64,000 nt of DNA from Butyrivibrio sp. AC2005 (GCF_000424145.1 NZ_KE384137.1:372001-436000); one strand, 5' to 3'; shown: positions 35,406 through 44,457, numbered from the stretch's first letter. A program made the numbers and translations. The notes: generated by a model not told the origin, from the letters alone.

Positions 35406-36194
35406 TCACCTACGAAAAACGTTAGCGATAGCTGCAAAAAAGCCCTTTTTATCCTCAAGGTTGAGGAAAGGAACAGATTCGCCAAGTATTCTTCGGCAAA
35501 TGTTCATGTATGCCTGTCCTGCAAGTGAGCTGTCTCCTGCAAGAGGCTCACCATTATTAGTTGCTATTACAATATTTTCATCATCAGGAACAACACCCAA
35601 AAGTTCAACTGCAAGAATATCAAGTACATCCTCTGCACTCATCATATCCCCACGTTTAACCATATCAGGACGGAGCCTGTTTACTACAAGCTGTGTCTTG
35701 CCAATCTCATTCGCTTCGAGAAGTCCTATGATTCTGTCAGCATCACGAACAGCTGAAACCTCCGGTGTAGTTACAACGATGGCTCTCTCAGCACCTGCGA
35801 TAGCATTCTTAAAGCCCTGCTCAATTCCTGCCGGGCAGTCCATAATCACATAGTCAAATTCCTGTTTGAGTTCATCTGCCAGCTTCTTCATCTGATCAGG
35901 TGTAACACTTGTCTTATCCTTAGTCTGTGCAGCAGGTAACAGAAAAAGTGAATCAAATCTCTTATCCCTTATCATAGCCTGCTTTACCTTGCAGCTGCCT
36001 TCCACTACATCTACAAGATTATATACTATACGGTTTTCCAACCCCATAACCACATCCAGATTTCTAAGACCTATATCGGTATCTATAAGGACTACCTTTT
36101 TATTAAGCTTTGCAAGTCCCGTACCGATGTTGGCTGTGGTTGTTGTTTTTCCGACTCCGCCTTTGCCGGAAGTTACTACTATTACTTCTCCCAT
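35406..36194 (-). CDS. minD: Septum site-determining ATPase MinD
   Basis: 262 residues, a ParA/MinD P-loop ATPase with the deviant Walker A 'SGKGGVGKT' (residues 9-17) and a C-terminal amphipathic helix ('KKGFFAAIANVFRR') for membrane binding. It recruits MinC to the membrane to block Z-ring formation. The ATG has GGAGG ahead. The gene order minC-minD-minE is the classic one. Confidence 0.97.
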   Translation of the reverse strand: MGEVIVVTSGKGGVGKTTTTANIGTGLAKLNKKVVLIDTDIGLRNLDVVMGLENRIVYNLVDVVEGSCKVKQAMIRDKRFDSLFLLPAAQTKDKTSVTPDQMKKLADELKQEFDYVIMDCPAGIEQGFKNAIAGAERAIVVTTPEVSAVRDADRIIGLLEANEIGKTQLVVNRLRPDMVKRGDMMSAEDVLDILAVELLGVVPDDENIVIATNNGEPLAGDSSLAGQAYMNICRRILGESVPFLNLEDKKGFFAAIANVFRR

Positions 36195-36243
36195 TCCATC
36201 CTCCGTAAATTATTTACAAAAAACAATCATCCCTGATCATTTT

Positions 36244-37005
36244 CTATATAAATCGATTATCGCGCAAAAAAGCTGCGCCGTAAACATCTTTTACAATATG
36301 GCCATTAGAAATGTATGCCACTTCTGTATTTTTTTCATTTTGCGGTTTCATGAATTTCCTAAATCTTATCTTAGGGCCTTCATCAGAATCCGGGGATATT
36401 GCAATTGTGTTTGCAATCCGAACCTGCAAAGGATCAAACTCAAGAGCCATTACAAAAGCCGTTTCATCACCTGACGCTCCGGCATACGCGCTTCCGCGAA
36501 GAGCTCCCATAACAAAAATACTGCCATCAGATGTAATTGAAGCACCGGGTTTTATGTCTCCCAGCACAATTACGCTCTTATCATATGTTAAAGATTGCCC
36601 TGACCTCAGGCTTCCGGAATGAATTACAGCCTGGTCTTTGGCAGCCTCAATATTTTCTTCTGTCAATACTTCATCATTGCTATCATCTATTACCTGTTCT
36701 TCCTGCTCAGTAACTTCAGGTCGCTTAATATAACTTGCAAAGATTCTGTCAGTTTCAGGATCTTCCCTCAACACGCAGGTAATATTTATGTCACAATTAT
36801 CTGAAATAGCTTTGAGGATTTCATTTTCCTCTTTATCATATAGAATTCTGCCTCTGATTATCATCCCCATAGAGGCTTTGCCCAGAAATGAGCGTGATTC
36901 CCGAAATTTTGATGCAACTTCTTTTACAAGAAGGTCAAATGAACTCTTTGGATCCAATTCAAGGATAATTCCGGTACCGGTTCCCTTAAGACTAACCAAT
37001 CCCAT
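36244..37005 (-). CDS. minC: Septum formation inhibitor MinC
   Basis: 253 residues. The N-terminal FtsZ-inhibitory domain (about 1-100) is joined by an acidic linker to the C-terminal beta-helix (about 130-250, 'SVIVLGDIKPGASITSDGSIFVMG'), which binds MinD and dimerizes. It is the first gene of the min unit, about 40 bases beyond the tsf terminator. The ATG is preceded by GGAGGAG. Confidence 0.95.
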   Translation of the reverse strand: MGLVSLKGTGTGIILELDPKSSFDLLVKEVASKFRESRSFLGKASMGMIIRGRILYDKEENEILKAISDNCDINITCVLREDPETDRIFASYIKRPEVTEQEEQVIDDSNDEVLTEENIEAAKDQAVIHSGSLRSGQSLTYDKSVIVLGDIKPGASITSDGSIFVMGALRGSAYAGASGDETAFVMALEFDPLQVRIANTIAISPDSDEGPKIRFRKFMKPQNEKNTEVAYISNGHIVKDVYGAAFLRDNRFI

Positions 37006-37043
37006 CTGTTATAACTCCTCCAACAAAAACCAATGAATTATTT

Positions 37044-37080
37044 ATAAAAGCCCTTGCCGTAATTTAAACAGCAAGGGCAA
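37044..37080 (-). terminator. Terminator of rpsB-tsf
   Basis: Minus-strand GCCCTTGC pairs with GCAAGGGC across 13 bases and is followed by TTTTATAAA. It lies about 40 bases after the tsf stop codon. Confidence 0.88.
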
Positions 37081-37114
37081 TCATAATTGTTTTTACAAGA
37101 TAGGGATTACTGCA

Positions 37115-38065
37115 TTACTGCATTCCAGCCTGCTTAGCAACCTCTTCTGCGAAGTTCTCTTCTCTCTTCTCGATGCCTTCACCAGTCTCAAAACGGACGA
37201 AACGCTTAATAGAAAGGTTTGCACCATTATCCTTAGCTACCTGAGCTACATACTGAGCAACAGTCTGCTTTCCATCTTCAGCCTTTACGAATACCTGCTG
37301 GTTAAGGCAGATTTCCTTAAGTTCCTTCTGGAGACGACCCTCAAGCATCTTCTCGATGATCTGCTGAGGCTTTCTCTTTCCTTCAGGAAGCTCCTCGTTC
37401 TCTTTAAGAGCCTGAGCAAGAAGGATCTCCTTCTCATGATTTCTGAATTCCTCAGAAACATCGTTCATATCAACATACTTAGGATAAAGAGCAGCAATCT
37501 GCATTGCAATGTTCTTTATAGCATCCTTAATGTTGTCGTTAACAACATCTGTATCAGCCTCAACAAGAACTGAAATTCTTCCGCCGCCGTGAACATAAGG
37601 AACTACGATTCCGTTCTCAGCTACAACCTTCTCAAAACGACGAATGCTGATCTTCTCGCTGATAACAGCTGTGATCTCAACAAGTGCCTCCTGAACAGTC
37701 TTAGAACCATCAAGAACCCATTTCTCAGCCATGAAGCTGTCCATGTCCTTAGACTCAGATTCAACAGCCTGCTTAGCTACTGCTTCTACGAAATTCTGGA
37801 ACTGCTCGTTCTTAGCAACGAAGTCAGTCTCAGAGTTAACCTCTACTACAGAAGCTGTCTTGTCATCCTTAACAGCTACTCTTGTAAGACCCTCAGCTGC
37901 GATTCTGCTAGCCTTCTTCTCAGCCTTAGCCTGACCATTCTTTCTAAGGAACTCTACTGCTGCATCCATATCACCGTTGGTCTCTGTAAGAGCCTTCTTG
38001 CACTCCATCATGCCTGCACCGGTAGATTCACGTAACTCTTTAACCATTGCTGCTGTAATAGCCAT
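37115..38065 (-). CDS. tsf: Elongation factor Ts
   Basis: 316 residues. The N-terminal UBA-like domain ('MVKELRESTGAGMMECKKAL') is followed by 'NSETDFVAKNEQFQNFV' and the EF-Tu-contacting core. It catalyses GDP-GTP exchange on EF-Tu. It follows rpsB by 47 bases in the nearly universal rpsB-tsf pair. Confidence 0.98.
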   Translation of the reverse strand: MAITAAMVKELRESTGAGMMECKKALTETNGDMDAAVEFLRKNGQAKAEKKASRIAAEGLTRVAVKDDKTASVVEVNSETDFVAKNEQFQNFVEAVAKQAVESESKDMDSFMAEKWVLDGSKTVQEALVEITAVISEKISIRRFEKVVAENGIVVPYVHGGGRISVLVEADTDVVNDNIKDAIKNIAMQIAALYPKYVDMNDVSEEFRNHEKEILLAQALKENEELPEGKRKPQQIIEKMLEGRLQKELKEICLNQQVFVKAEDGKQTVAQYVAQVAKDNGANLSIKRFVRFETGEGIEKREENFAEEVAKQAGMQ

Positions 38066-38112
38066 CTATATTTTCCTCCGAAAATTTTAATTTAATATTG
38101 TAAAAAACAAAA

Positions 38113-38856
38113 TTACTCAGCGTCCTCAGCTGTCTCTTCATCTGCAACCTGCTCGTCAGATGTAAGATTCTCAGCACCCTGATTAGCCTCGATAACAGCG
38201 TCAGCCATCTTACCAACAAGAAGCTTTACTGCACGGATAGCATCATCGTTACCAGGGATGATGAAATCAAGCTCATCGGGATCACAGTTTGTATCACCGA
38301 TACCGATAAGTGTAATTCCAAGTGCCTCTGCTTCCTGGATGCAGATTCTTTCCTTCTTAGGATCTACTACAAAGATAGCATCAGGGATTCTCTTCATGTC
38401 GCGGATTCCGCCAAGAACCTTGTCAAGCTTCTCATATTCCTTCTTGAGCTGTGCAACTTCCTTCTTGGGAAGAACATCAAAAGTACCATCCTCCTGCATC
38501 TTCTCAAGCTTCTTAAGACGCTCGATTCTGCTCTGGATTGTACGGAAGTTTGTAAGCATACCACCAAGCCATCTCTCATTTACATAGTACATACCGCAAC
38601 GCTCAGCCTCAGACTTAACTGCGTCCTGTGCCTGCTTCTTAGTACCAACGAAAAGAACTGTACCACCCTGTGATGCGATCTCAAATACTGCCTTATAAGC
38701 CTCGTCAACCTTAACAACTGACTTCTGAAGATCGATGATGTGGATACCATTTCTCTCTGTGAAAATGTAAGGAGCCATCTTAGGGTTCCATCTTCTTGTC
38801 TGGTGTCCGAAGTGTACACCTGCCTCAAGTAACTGTTTCATAGATACAACGCTCAT
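38113..38856 (-). CDS. rpsB: 30S ribosomal protein S2
   Basis: 247 residues, typical length, with S2 motifs '[18 protein letters not shown]', 'WLGGMLTNF' and '[17 protein letters not shown]'. The C-terminal tail is acidic. The ATG has GGAGGT ahead. It lies at the end of the fla/che locus as in Bacillus subtilis, but is separated from it here by a terminator. Confidence 0.98.
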   Translation of the reverse strand: MSVVSMKQLLEAGVHFGHQTRRWNPKMAPYIFTERNGIHIIDLQKSVVKVDEAYKAVFEIASQGGTVLFVGTKKQAQDAVKSEAERCGMYYVNERWLGGMLTNFRTIQSRIERLKKLEKMQEDGTFDVLPKKEVAQLKKEYEKLDKVLGGIRDMKRIPDAIFVVDPKKERICIQEAEALGITLIGIGDTNCDPDELDFIIPGNDDAIRAVKLLVGKMADAVIEANQGAENLTSDEQVADEETAEDAE

Positions 38857-38905
38857 GTTATTACCTCCATTTGGTTAATTCTTCCGCATATCTTTGCTTT
38901 TGGAC

Positions 38906-38929
38906 CCGAAGGGGCGTTATTTCCTTCGG
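38906..38929 (-). promoter_or_regulatory. Hairpin in the rpsB leader
   Basis: CCGAAGG (38906-38912) and CCTTCGG (38923-38929) form a perfect 7-bp stem about 50 bases upstream of rpsB. The 150-base leader also contains an imperfect CCAGAT/ATCCGG hairpin near 38960. Autogenous S2 leaders are known in several bacteria; this may be one. Confidence 0.4.
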
Positions 38930-39019
38930 AAAGCTATCATCCTATCCTCTGTCAGACACCGGATGAAATCTGGATATACGTGTTTATTTGTGACTCTGCT
39001 TGCTAAAAATGGGCATAAT

Positions 39020-39070
39020 AAAAGCCCAAATGCTCACAGCTTCATTAGAATACCATGATTTTGGGCTTTT
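39020..39070 (-). terminator. Terminator of the MltG-like protein gene
   Basis: Minus-strand AAAAGCCCAAA pairs perfectly with TTTGGGCTTTT across a long loop. It begins 11 bases past the stop codon and closes the transcription unit upstream of rpsB. Confidence 0.85.
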
Positions 39071-39080
39071 GACAAGCAAT

Positions 39081-40010
39081 TTATTTGGTAATGATAGAAG
39101 CAATCTCCTCAAAGGATGCTCCCTTGGGTATCTGCTTGGTACCGGACCTTATTTTTCGGTCAAGTCCACTTTTTACAAGATACTTATTAAATGCAACTCC
39201 ATCCTCAATGACGCCGGATTCTCTTAATATTCTTGCGCATGTATCAGATTCGCTACCGCTTGGCAGATCAACAACTATATAATTAGTTTGCGAAGGCGCT
39301 TCAGTAGATGCACTTGATGAACTTGCTGCTGTATTTGATGAAGCTGCTGTACTTGAGGTTGTATCTGATGCAGCTGTGGTTGTATCCGCTACACTGGCAG
39401 ACATAGTTGAAGTATCCTCAAGTGTGGTTTTTTCCTGATTATTCTCAACTGTGTTACCAGAATCAGAAGCAGCTTGTTCTGTATTCTGTTCTTCTATTTT
39501 TTCTTCAATCTTAGCTTCTGTCTTTGCTTCAGTTTTCTCTTCTGACTTTTCTACTGTTTGTTCTGCAGATTTTTCTTCTGCTCCGATGACTTCTGTCGAA
39601 GCCGTTTCAGAAGCATCAGCGGAAGCGAGCTTAACATCTTCTTCGGATTTAACGCTTTCGCTATTTTCTCCAGTCGTCCCATTTTCCTGCGTCTCTTTAT
39701 CCATTTCAGGAACAGATTCACCTGTCTGAGACTCCCCTTTGTGGACTTCTTCAGATACTTCTTCTCCTGTTTTATCCACTTTCTGATCGGATGCAGTGTC
39801 ATTAGTTTCATCTGTCACCTCCGGATTTTTAGCTGAATCAGAATAACTTGATAAAGTACTCTCTGCTTCCACCATCCCCAGCTGTTTTGCTCTTTTTATT
39901 ATCTCCTCATCGCTCATATCAGAGCCGCGTCTGCCAAGGATAACTCCCATTATAACGGCCGTGAGGACAATTCCGACACCAAGTCCGCGTAAGTAATATT
40001 TTAGCTTCAT
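39081..40010 (-). CDS. Membrane-anchored protein with MltG/YceG-like terminal subdomain
   Basis: 309 residues from the ATG at 40010, with GGGGGAA 10 bases ahead; a TTG further upstream is less likely. One membrane helix (about 8-27) is followed by about 200 residues of Ser/Thr/Glu-rich disordered linker. The C-terminal 65 residues ('VVDLPSGSESDTCARILRESGVI', 'LVKSGLDRKIRSGTKQIPKG') resemble the LysM-like subdomain of the endolytic transglycosylase MltG. The catalytic domain with its Glu is absent, so a peptidoglycan-binding role is more likely than cleavage. It is cotranscribed with the DUF6115 gene. Confidence 0.75.
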   Translation of the reverse strand: MKLKYYLRGLGVGIVLTAVIMGVILGRRGSDMSDEEIIKRAKQLGMVEAESTLSSYSDSAKNPEVTDETNDTASDQKVDKTGEEVSEEVHKGESQTGESVPEMDKETQENGTTGENSESVKSEEDVKLASADASETASTEVIGAEEKSAEQTVEKSEEKTEAKTEAKIEEKIEEQNTEQAASDSGNTVENNQEKTTLEDTSTMSASVADTTTAASDTTSSTAASSNTAASSSSASTEAPSQTNYIVVDLPSGSESDTCARILRESGVIEDGVAFNKYLVKSGLDRKIRSGTKQIPKGASFEEIASIITK

Positions 40011-40036
40011 AATTATGTATTCCCCCAAACCGTCAA

Positions 40037-41308
40037 TTACATTATTGTACGACTTTTCTTATGTTTTCCTGCAAGATCAATAACAAGCTTGACCTCTCCG
40101 ATTCCTAGTCTTAATTCTCTTGCAATTACCACTGCAGATTTACCTGCCTTGTGCATTTCAAGTATTTTCTGATTTCTTGATACGGGATTCGAAGCAGATT
40201 CTTCCTCTTCTAAAGGCTCAGGAACGGCAACCTTCTTTCTGGAAGCATCTGCAATTGAAACAACTTTTGCAGGCTTTTCTTCCGGAGTCACAACATTTCC
40301 CGTAACTTCAGCTATATCTTCAATAAAATCATCCTCATCTGAATCCGGCCAATATGTTGAATGAAGTTCAAAATCATCTTCCTCAGGTTCATAATCATTC
40401 GCAGGCTGCTCAGAACGAATTACTTTATTCATAGTCTTTTCTGCTGCAGCAGCATCTGCTCTGTCGAGGATATCCGCAAGTGAAGAAAATTCAGGCTCAG
40501 GATGAATGACTCTGGATGAAGCCGGTTCAGCCTGCATATTGTTCTGCGCCTCAAATTCTGCTTGTCTTACGGACTCAGTTTCAAACTCTGCCTGTCTCTT
40601 AGCTTCTTCAAGCTGTGCCTGTCTCTTAGCCTCCTCTTCAAGCTGGGCCTGTCTCTTTGCCTCTTCCTCCAGCTGTGCCTGTCTCCTGGCAGCTTCCTCA
40701 AGCTGTGCCTGTTTCTTGGCTTTTTCAGCAATCTCAGCCTGTCTCTTGGCTTCTGCTTCAAGCTCCGCAAGTCTTCTGGCCTCAGCTTCACGCTGCGCTT
40801 TCTTTCTCGCCTCTTCCTCACGCTTTGCCTGTTTTAATGCTTCAGCCTCAAGCTCCGCCTGCCTTTTAGCCTCCGCTTCAAGCTCTGCCTGTCTCTTAGC
40901 TTCAGCCTCCTTTACTTCCTTGGCAGCACGATTAGCCTCAGAAACAGTGTTTTTGAGGTTCTTTTGCTTGTCATTTAACATATCATACATAAAAACTACT
41001 TCATCATGATTTTTATGGATATCATTCATGACAGTATCCGAATATTCACTTATGGCCGACATTTTTTCATTAGTAACGCGATCCATTGCACGTTCAGCCT
41101 TATTGATAGCTTCCTCCATGCAATCATCCAGCATTTCATCAATTTTCCCTTGGGAATTCTTGATTGCTTTGGACACCATGTCATTGATCTTCTGATTTGC
41201 TCCGTCAAAGTCAATCTCAGAAGAACCTGAACCATTAGGAATCAGATACCCTAATATAACTGCCAGGATTCCGGCAGCGATTAATATTATTTCCGTAACA
41301 CTTAACAT
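40037..41308 (-). CDS. DUF6115 domain membrane protein with Lys/Arg/Glu coiled-coil repeats
   Basis: 423 residues. One N-terminal membrane helix (about 4-24), then a helical region, then about ten 10-residue repeats of the type 'EAKRQAELEA' (about 137-240), then an acidic segment. The C-terminal DUF6115 domain ('RNQKILEMHKAGKSAVVIARELRLGIGEVKLVIDL') has a helix-turn-helix look. It is a Firmicutes protein of unknown role encoded near flagellar genes. It starts about 65 bases after the end of the 119-residue protein gene. Confidence 0.8.
   Translation of the reverse strand: MLSVTEIILIAAGILAVILGYLIPNGSGSSEIDFDGANQKINDMVSKAIKNSQGKIDEMLDDCMEEAINKAERAMDRVTNEKMSAISEYSDTVMNDIHKNHDEVVFMYDMLNDKQKNLKNTVSEANRAAKEVKEAEAKRQAELEAEAKRQAELEAEALKQAKREEEARKKAQREAEARRLAELEAEAKRQAEIAEKAKKQAQLEEAARRQAQLEEEAKRQAQLEEEAKRQAQLEEAKRQAEFETESVRQAEFEAQNNMQAEPASSRVIHPEPEFSSLADILDRADAAAAEKTMNKVIRSEQPANDYEPEEDDFELHSTYWPDSDEDDFIEDIAEVTGNVVTPEEKPAKVVSIADASRKKVAVPEPLEEEESASNPVSRNQKILEMHKAGKSAVVIARELRLGIGEVKLVIDLAGKHKKSRTIM
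40592..40910. repeat. 30-bp tandem repeats coding for the coiled coil
   Basis: About ten imperfect 30-base units within the DUF6115 gene, each encoding a version of EAKRQAELEA. Successive units differ by a few bases, mostly synonymous or Glu/Gln/Lys-type changes. It is a candidate for length variation between strains. Confidence 0.75.
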
Positions 41309-41374
41309 AACATCCCCACTCTAGCTTTGTATCTCACTCCCATTAGAAATACATTATCTAGTATTATAAAGTGT

Positions 41375-41734
41375 TCAGATTTTGAAGTCAAACCCTGATG
41401 AAATATGCATGTCCAAAGGCTTTCCATCAGCACCTATAAGGGTTTCAGTCAGTTTCTCCAATTCCTCAGGAGATTTGTACTGATTTTTGCCCTTTCCCCC
41501 ATTTCCCTGGTACTCATTTTTTCCTTTTTCCTTGGCATCATGCTTCTCATGTTCGTTTTGATCTGCATTTTCTTTTTTTGTTACAGAATTAGCTTTCTGG
41601 TCAACTTCCTTGTCGAATTCTGTCTGAAATGCATTCTGATCTGTTAATACTTTGTTGTCTTCGTTTTGCTTTATCTGTGAAAAATCGTTTGTCCTTACCA
41701 CAGACCCCTGAAAATCAATTCTGCTTATTGACAT
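41375..41734 (-). CDS. Small hydrophilic hypothetical protein
   Basis: 119 residues, highly charged and Asn/Lys/Gln/Glu-rich, with the N-terminus 'MSISRIDFQGSVVRTNDFSQIKQNEDNK' and the C-terminus 'HISSGFDFKI'. There is no membrane helix. I do not recognise a family, but its position after fapA and before the DUF6115 gene suggests a link to the flagellar or surface locus. The RBS is GGGAGG. Confidence 0.6.
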   Translation of the reverse strand: MSISRIDFQGSVVRTNDFSQIKQNEDNKVLTDQNAFQTEFDKEVDQKANSVTKKENADQNEHEKHDAKEKGKNEYQGNGGKGKNQYKSPEELEKLTETLIGADGKPLDMHISSGFDFKI

Positions 41735-41758
41735 AGCTGCCTCCCTTCTACCTATATT

Positions 41759-41860
41759 CCCCTCATCCGGCGCTTCGCGCCACCTGTCTTCGCTCCGCTT
41801 CGGTCCGCGCTAAGCAATCGTCCCCCGGACGATTAGCGCCCCTAGGGGGGGAAGGCTTAA
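41759..41860. repeat. CCCCTCAT-type intergenic repeat, copy 4 (long form)
   Basis: The same layout as copy 3: CCCCTCATCC, a GGCGC-TTC-GCGCC hairpin, the conserved core, an AATCGTCC/GGACGATT hairpin, then AGCGCCCCTAGGGGGGG and AAGGCT. Paired positions differ from copy 3 on both sides of each stem. It lies in the 328-base gene-free stretch 41735-42062. Confidence 0.88.
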
Positions 41861-41888
41861 TTTAATTCATCCACACTCGTTTTTCTAT

Positions 41889-41990
41889 ATCATCTAATTT
41901 AGATTACTTTCTATCATCTAATTTAGATTACTTTCTATCATCTAATTTAGATTACTTTCTATCATCTAATATTATCTAATATCTATTATC
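41889..41990. repeat. 24-bp iteron array with palindromic cores
   Basis: Three identical 24-base copies in direct tandem (41889-41912, 41913-41936 and 41937-41960), then degenerate copies to about 41990. Each unit contains ATCTAA-T-TTAGAT, a perfect inverted repeat, so the array presents a phased series of palindromes. It lies between fapA and the small hydrophilic protein gene, beyond repeat copy 4. The rest of 41735-42062 is AT-rich with no gene. Confidence 0.9.
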
Positions 41991-42062
41991 TAAATTAAAT
42001 TTATTACTACCATTTAGTATATAATTGATTTATATATATATCGGAGAATATAGTCTTGGAGC

Positions 42063-43646
42063 TTAGATGGGGCCGGATTTTACGAGGCCATCTCGCAGCT
42101 CAAATCTGCAATAGGTTGACGCTGTCTTAAGTGTAGTCTGTTGATCACCTATATGTATAGTTATTCCAGGATAAGCTGTACCTTCAACAACAACATAGGC
42201 ATCCTTTGAATCTGCAAGTTTTTGCTGTATATCCGCCATCTCCTGCGAATTCTTCTCAATCTGTGAAGTTAAGACCTTGTTCATTGTGATTAATTGCTGG
42301 GCTTGCCTGGTCTGGTCAGGTGAGAGCTTGTTCCCGCTTCTTAATCTCTTTGTAATTGATTCTACTGTCGGTTTAATATTTTCAAGCTTTTTCGTTGATT
42401 CACCAACAGCCTTCTGAAGTTCACGGAGTCTTACCTTTATATTCGGATCTGCTCCAACTTCAATAATGGTAGTGGCTCCCATGTCGCTTCCAAGATCCCT
42501 GGCCACTATTCTGTCTGTAGCGGTAACTCTTCCACCAGCTATAAATCCCTTTTTACCCGAAACAGTAATCTCTGTTCCCGATGCAACATTCGAATGAAGA
42601 ATACTCTCACTTGTGATGCTGCCTTTTGCCGTAACTTTAGCATTTTCAATAAACTTGGTTATTATATTGCCTCCGGCCTTTATTTCGCCTTTGGCCATTC
42701 CGTTTATACCGCGTTCGAGGATAATGTCATTTCCCGCATTAAGGCTGGCGCCTTCTACAACGCCTTTAACAATAATATTTGCGCCTGCTTTTATTGAAAA
42801 GCCCGAAGCAACCGTGCCCTTAACCTCAACACTTCCATCGTAGTTGATATTCCCTGTAGCCACATCAACATTTTCAAACTGAATGACATTACTGACAACC
42901 ACCTTACCATCCTTTAAAGTAACGTGACCATCAGTGTCCGAATAAAGTACAAGACCGTCTGCGGACAAATATGTATTTTTTCCTGCAACAAGCTTTAAGG
43001 TTTTCACAGGATGCGGGTTTAATATTTCTCCATAAATATTCTGCCCGGGATCTCCCGGATCCTCAGGTGTCAGAATTGCAAGCTCCGCACCTTTTTTCAC
43101 ATGATTAATAATGTTAAGGTTGAAGTAGTCAACACTTCCATCCTCACGCATAGCAGGTTTTGCATGAAGATCTGCCTTAAACTGATAATCAATTTTTGCG
43201 TTACATCCTTCTCTTGTTTTAGTACCTCTTGCAATAACAATTTCCGTGCAATATTCTCTCATCTGAAAATAGTTTGAAATCGCTTCAGTATCTATTCCAT
43301 AAGTAATATTTCTGTAAGCAAGATCCTCCAAAAATTCCTTTGGAGTCATATTTTCAGCGCCTTCTGAGGGTGCATAAAAAAATGCCGAGGCCTGCATACG
43401 ATCACGGGAAATAGTAAGCCTGTAACTCTCTCTTTCCGGGAAAGTAGAATTATCATTGAGTATTACCAGCTCCCCTGTCGCTTCTGTAACAGCCTCGTTT
43501 AAAATCGGTGGTCTGTAGCTTATCGATCTTTCCTCAAGGTACTCCTTAACATCATCATATTGCAGGGTCTCTCCGTCCAACGTTGGCGGAAAGACCTTAA
43601 TTCCTGTTGAGGTGGGCAATGTTATTAACTGAAAATAACCGTTCAT
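42063..43646 (-). CDS. fapA: FapA/DUF342 family flagellar assembly protein
   Basis: 527 residues, a FapA/DUF342 polymer-like beta-helix protein ('IVKGVVEGASLNAGNDIILERG', 'GSITSESILHSNVASGTEI'), with a coiled-coil segment (about 415-480) and a C-terminal domain. FapA affects flagellation and cell positioning in some bacteria, but its molecular role is uncertain. It lies 21 bases after fliA and ends the fla/che unit. The ATG is preceded by GGAGGGG. Confidence 0.85.
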   Translation of the reverse strand: MNGYFQLITLPTSTGIKVFPPTLDGETLQYDDVKEYLEERSISYRPPILNEAVTEATGELVILNDNSTFPERESYRLTISRDRMQASAFFYAPSEGAENMTPKEFLEDLAYRNITYGIDTEAISNYFQMREYCTEIVIARGTKTREGCNAKIDYQFKADLHAKPAMREDGSVDYFNLNIINHVKKGAELAILTPEDPGDPGQNIYGEILNPHPVKTLKLVAGKNTYLSADGLVLYSDTDGHVTLKDGKVVVSNVIQFENVDVATGNINYDGSVEVKGTVASGFSIKAGANIIVKGVVEGASLNAGNDIILERGINGMAKGEIKAGGNIITKFIENAKVTAKGSITSESILHSNVASGTEITVSGKKGFIAGGRVTATDRIVARDLGSDMGATTIIEVGADPNIKVRLRELQKAVGESTKKLENIKPTVESITKRLRSGNKLSPDQTRQAQQLITMNKVLTSQIEKNSQEMADIQQKLADSKDAYVVVEGTAYPGITIHIGDQQTTLKTASTYCRFELRDGLVKSGPI

Positions 43647-43667
43647 TCATCCCCTCCATGCTGACAT

Positions 43668-44441
43668 TTATCCCAGTTGCGTTAATATACCCATATATTT
43701 CCCGAGTTTTTCTCTCATCTTTTGAAGTGCCCTTGTATGAAGCTGAGAAACTCTGGATTCAGAAACCTCCAATACATTACTGATTTCCTTTAAGGTCAAT
43801 TCCTCATAGTAATACAAAAGAATAACTTTTTTCTCTTTATCTGTAAGAAGAGCAAGGCTCTCTGCCAGCATTTTCTTTAGCTCTTCCTTTTCGATTGCTT
43901 CCTCAGGCTTTTCAAAGCTTGAAGCAAGATTATTGGTATCCTCGGGAACATCGCTTCCCTGTTCCATAAACTCATTGAGAGAAACGACACCGGTTACTTT
44001 CATCTGATTCTGCCAATTCGCATACTCATCATCAGATATACCAAGCTTGGACGCAATCTCGGTATCAGTCGCAGGATGGCCCTGTTCCTTTTCTATATCG
44101 TGAATGGCAGCTTCGATTTTTTTCTGTTTTTGCCTGATGGTTCTGGGTATCCAGTCCATCTTTCTTATCTGGTCAAGAATAGCACCTCTGATTCTTACAC
44201 TGGCATATGTTTCAAATTTGACATCCTTCATGAGGTCAAATTTATCTATAGCATCGATAAGACCAAATATTCCATAGCCCACAAGATCATCGTACTCAAC
44301 ATTAAAGCCTAAATACATGGAAAGTCGCCCCGCTACAAGCTTAACAAGCGGAGCATACTCTAAAATAAGCTTCTCTCTGAGTTCAGGTGCCTTATTCTTA
44401 TGATATTCATTCCAAAGCTTACTTCTTCCAGCTTCATCCAT
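43668..44441 (-). CDS. fliA: Flagellar sigma factor sigma-28 (FliA/SigD)
   Basis: 257 residues, complete sigma-28 with regions 2 ('VEYDDLVGYGIFGLIDAIDKFD', 'FETYASVRIRGAILDQIRKMDWIPR'), 3 and 4 ('LTLKEISNVLEVSESRVSQLHTRALQKMRE'). It directs transcription of late flagellar and chemotaxis genes. Its position after cheD and before rpsB matches sigD in Bacillus. No FlgM anti-sigma gene is in the window. Confidence 0.97.
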   Translation of the reverse strand: MDEAGRSKLWNEYHKNKAPELREKLILEYAPLVKLVAGRLSMYLGFNVEYDDLVGYGIFGLIDAIDKFDLMKDVKFETYASVRIRGAILDQIRKMDWIPRTIRQKQKKIEAAIHDIEKEQGHPATDTEIASKLGISDDEYANWQNQMKVTGVVSLNEFMEQGSDVPEDTNNLASSFEKPEEAIEKEELKKMLAESLALLTDKEKKVILLYYYEELTLKEISNVLEVSESRVSQLHTRALQKMREKLGKYMGILTQLG

Positions 44442-44457
44442 AAGCTAATAATCCCTG

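Noticed and set aside
40506..41009. Cys/Ser-rich plus-strand open frame inside the DUF6115 gene
   Set aside because: The composition is the reverse complement of the Glu/Ala/Lys repeat DNA; no start signal.
41889..41990. CRISPR array
   Set aside because: The 24-base units are contiguous with no spacers, and no cas genes exist nearby.
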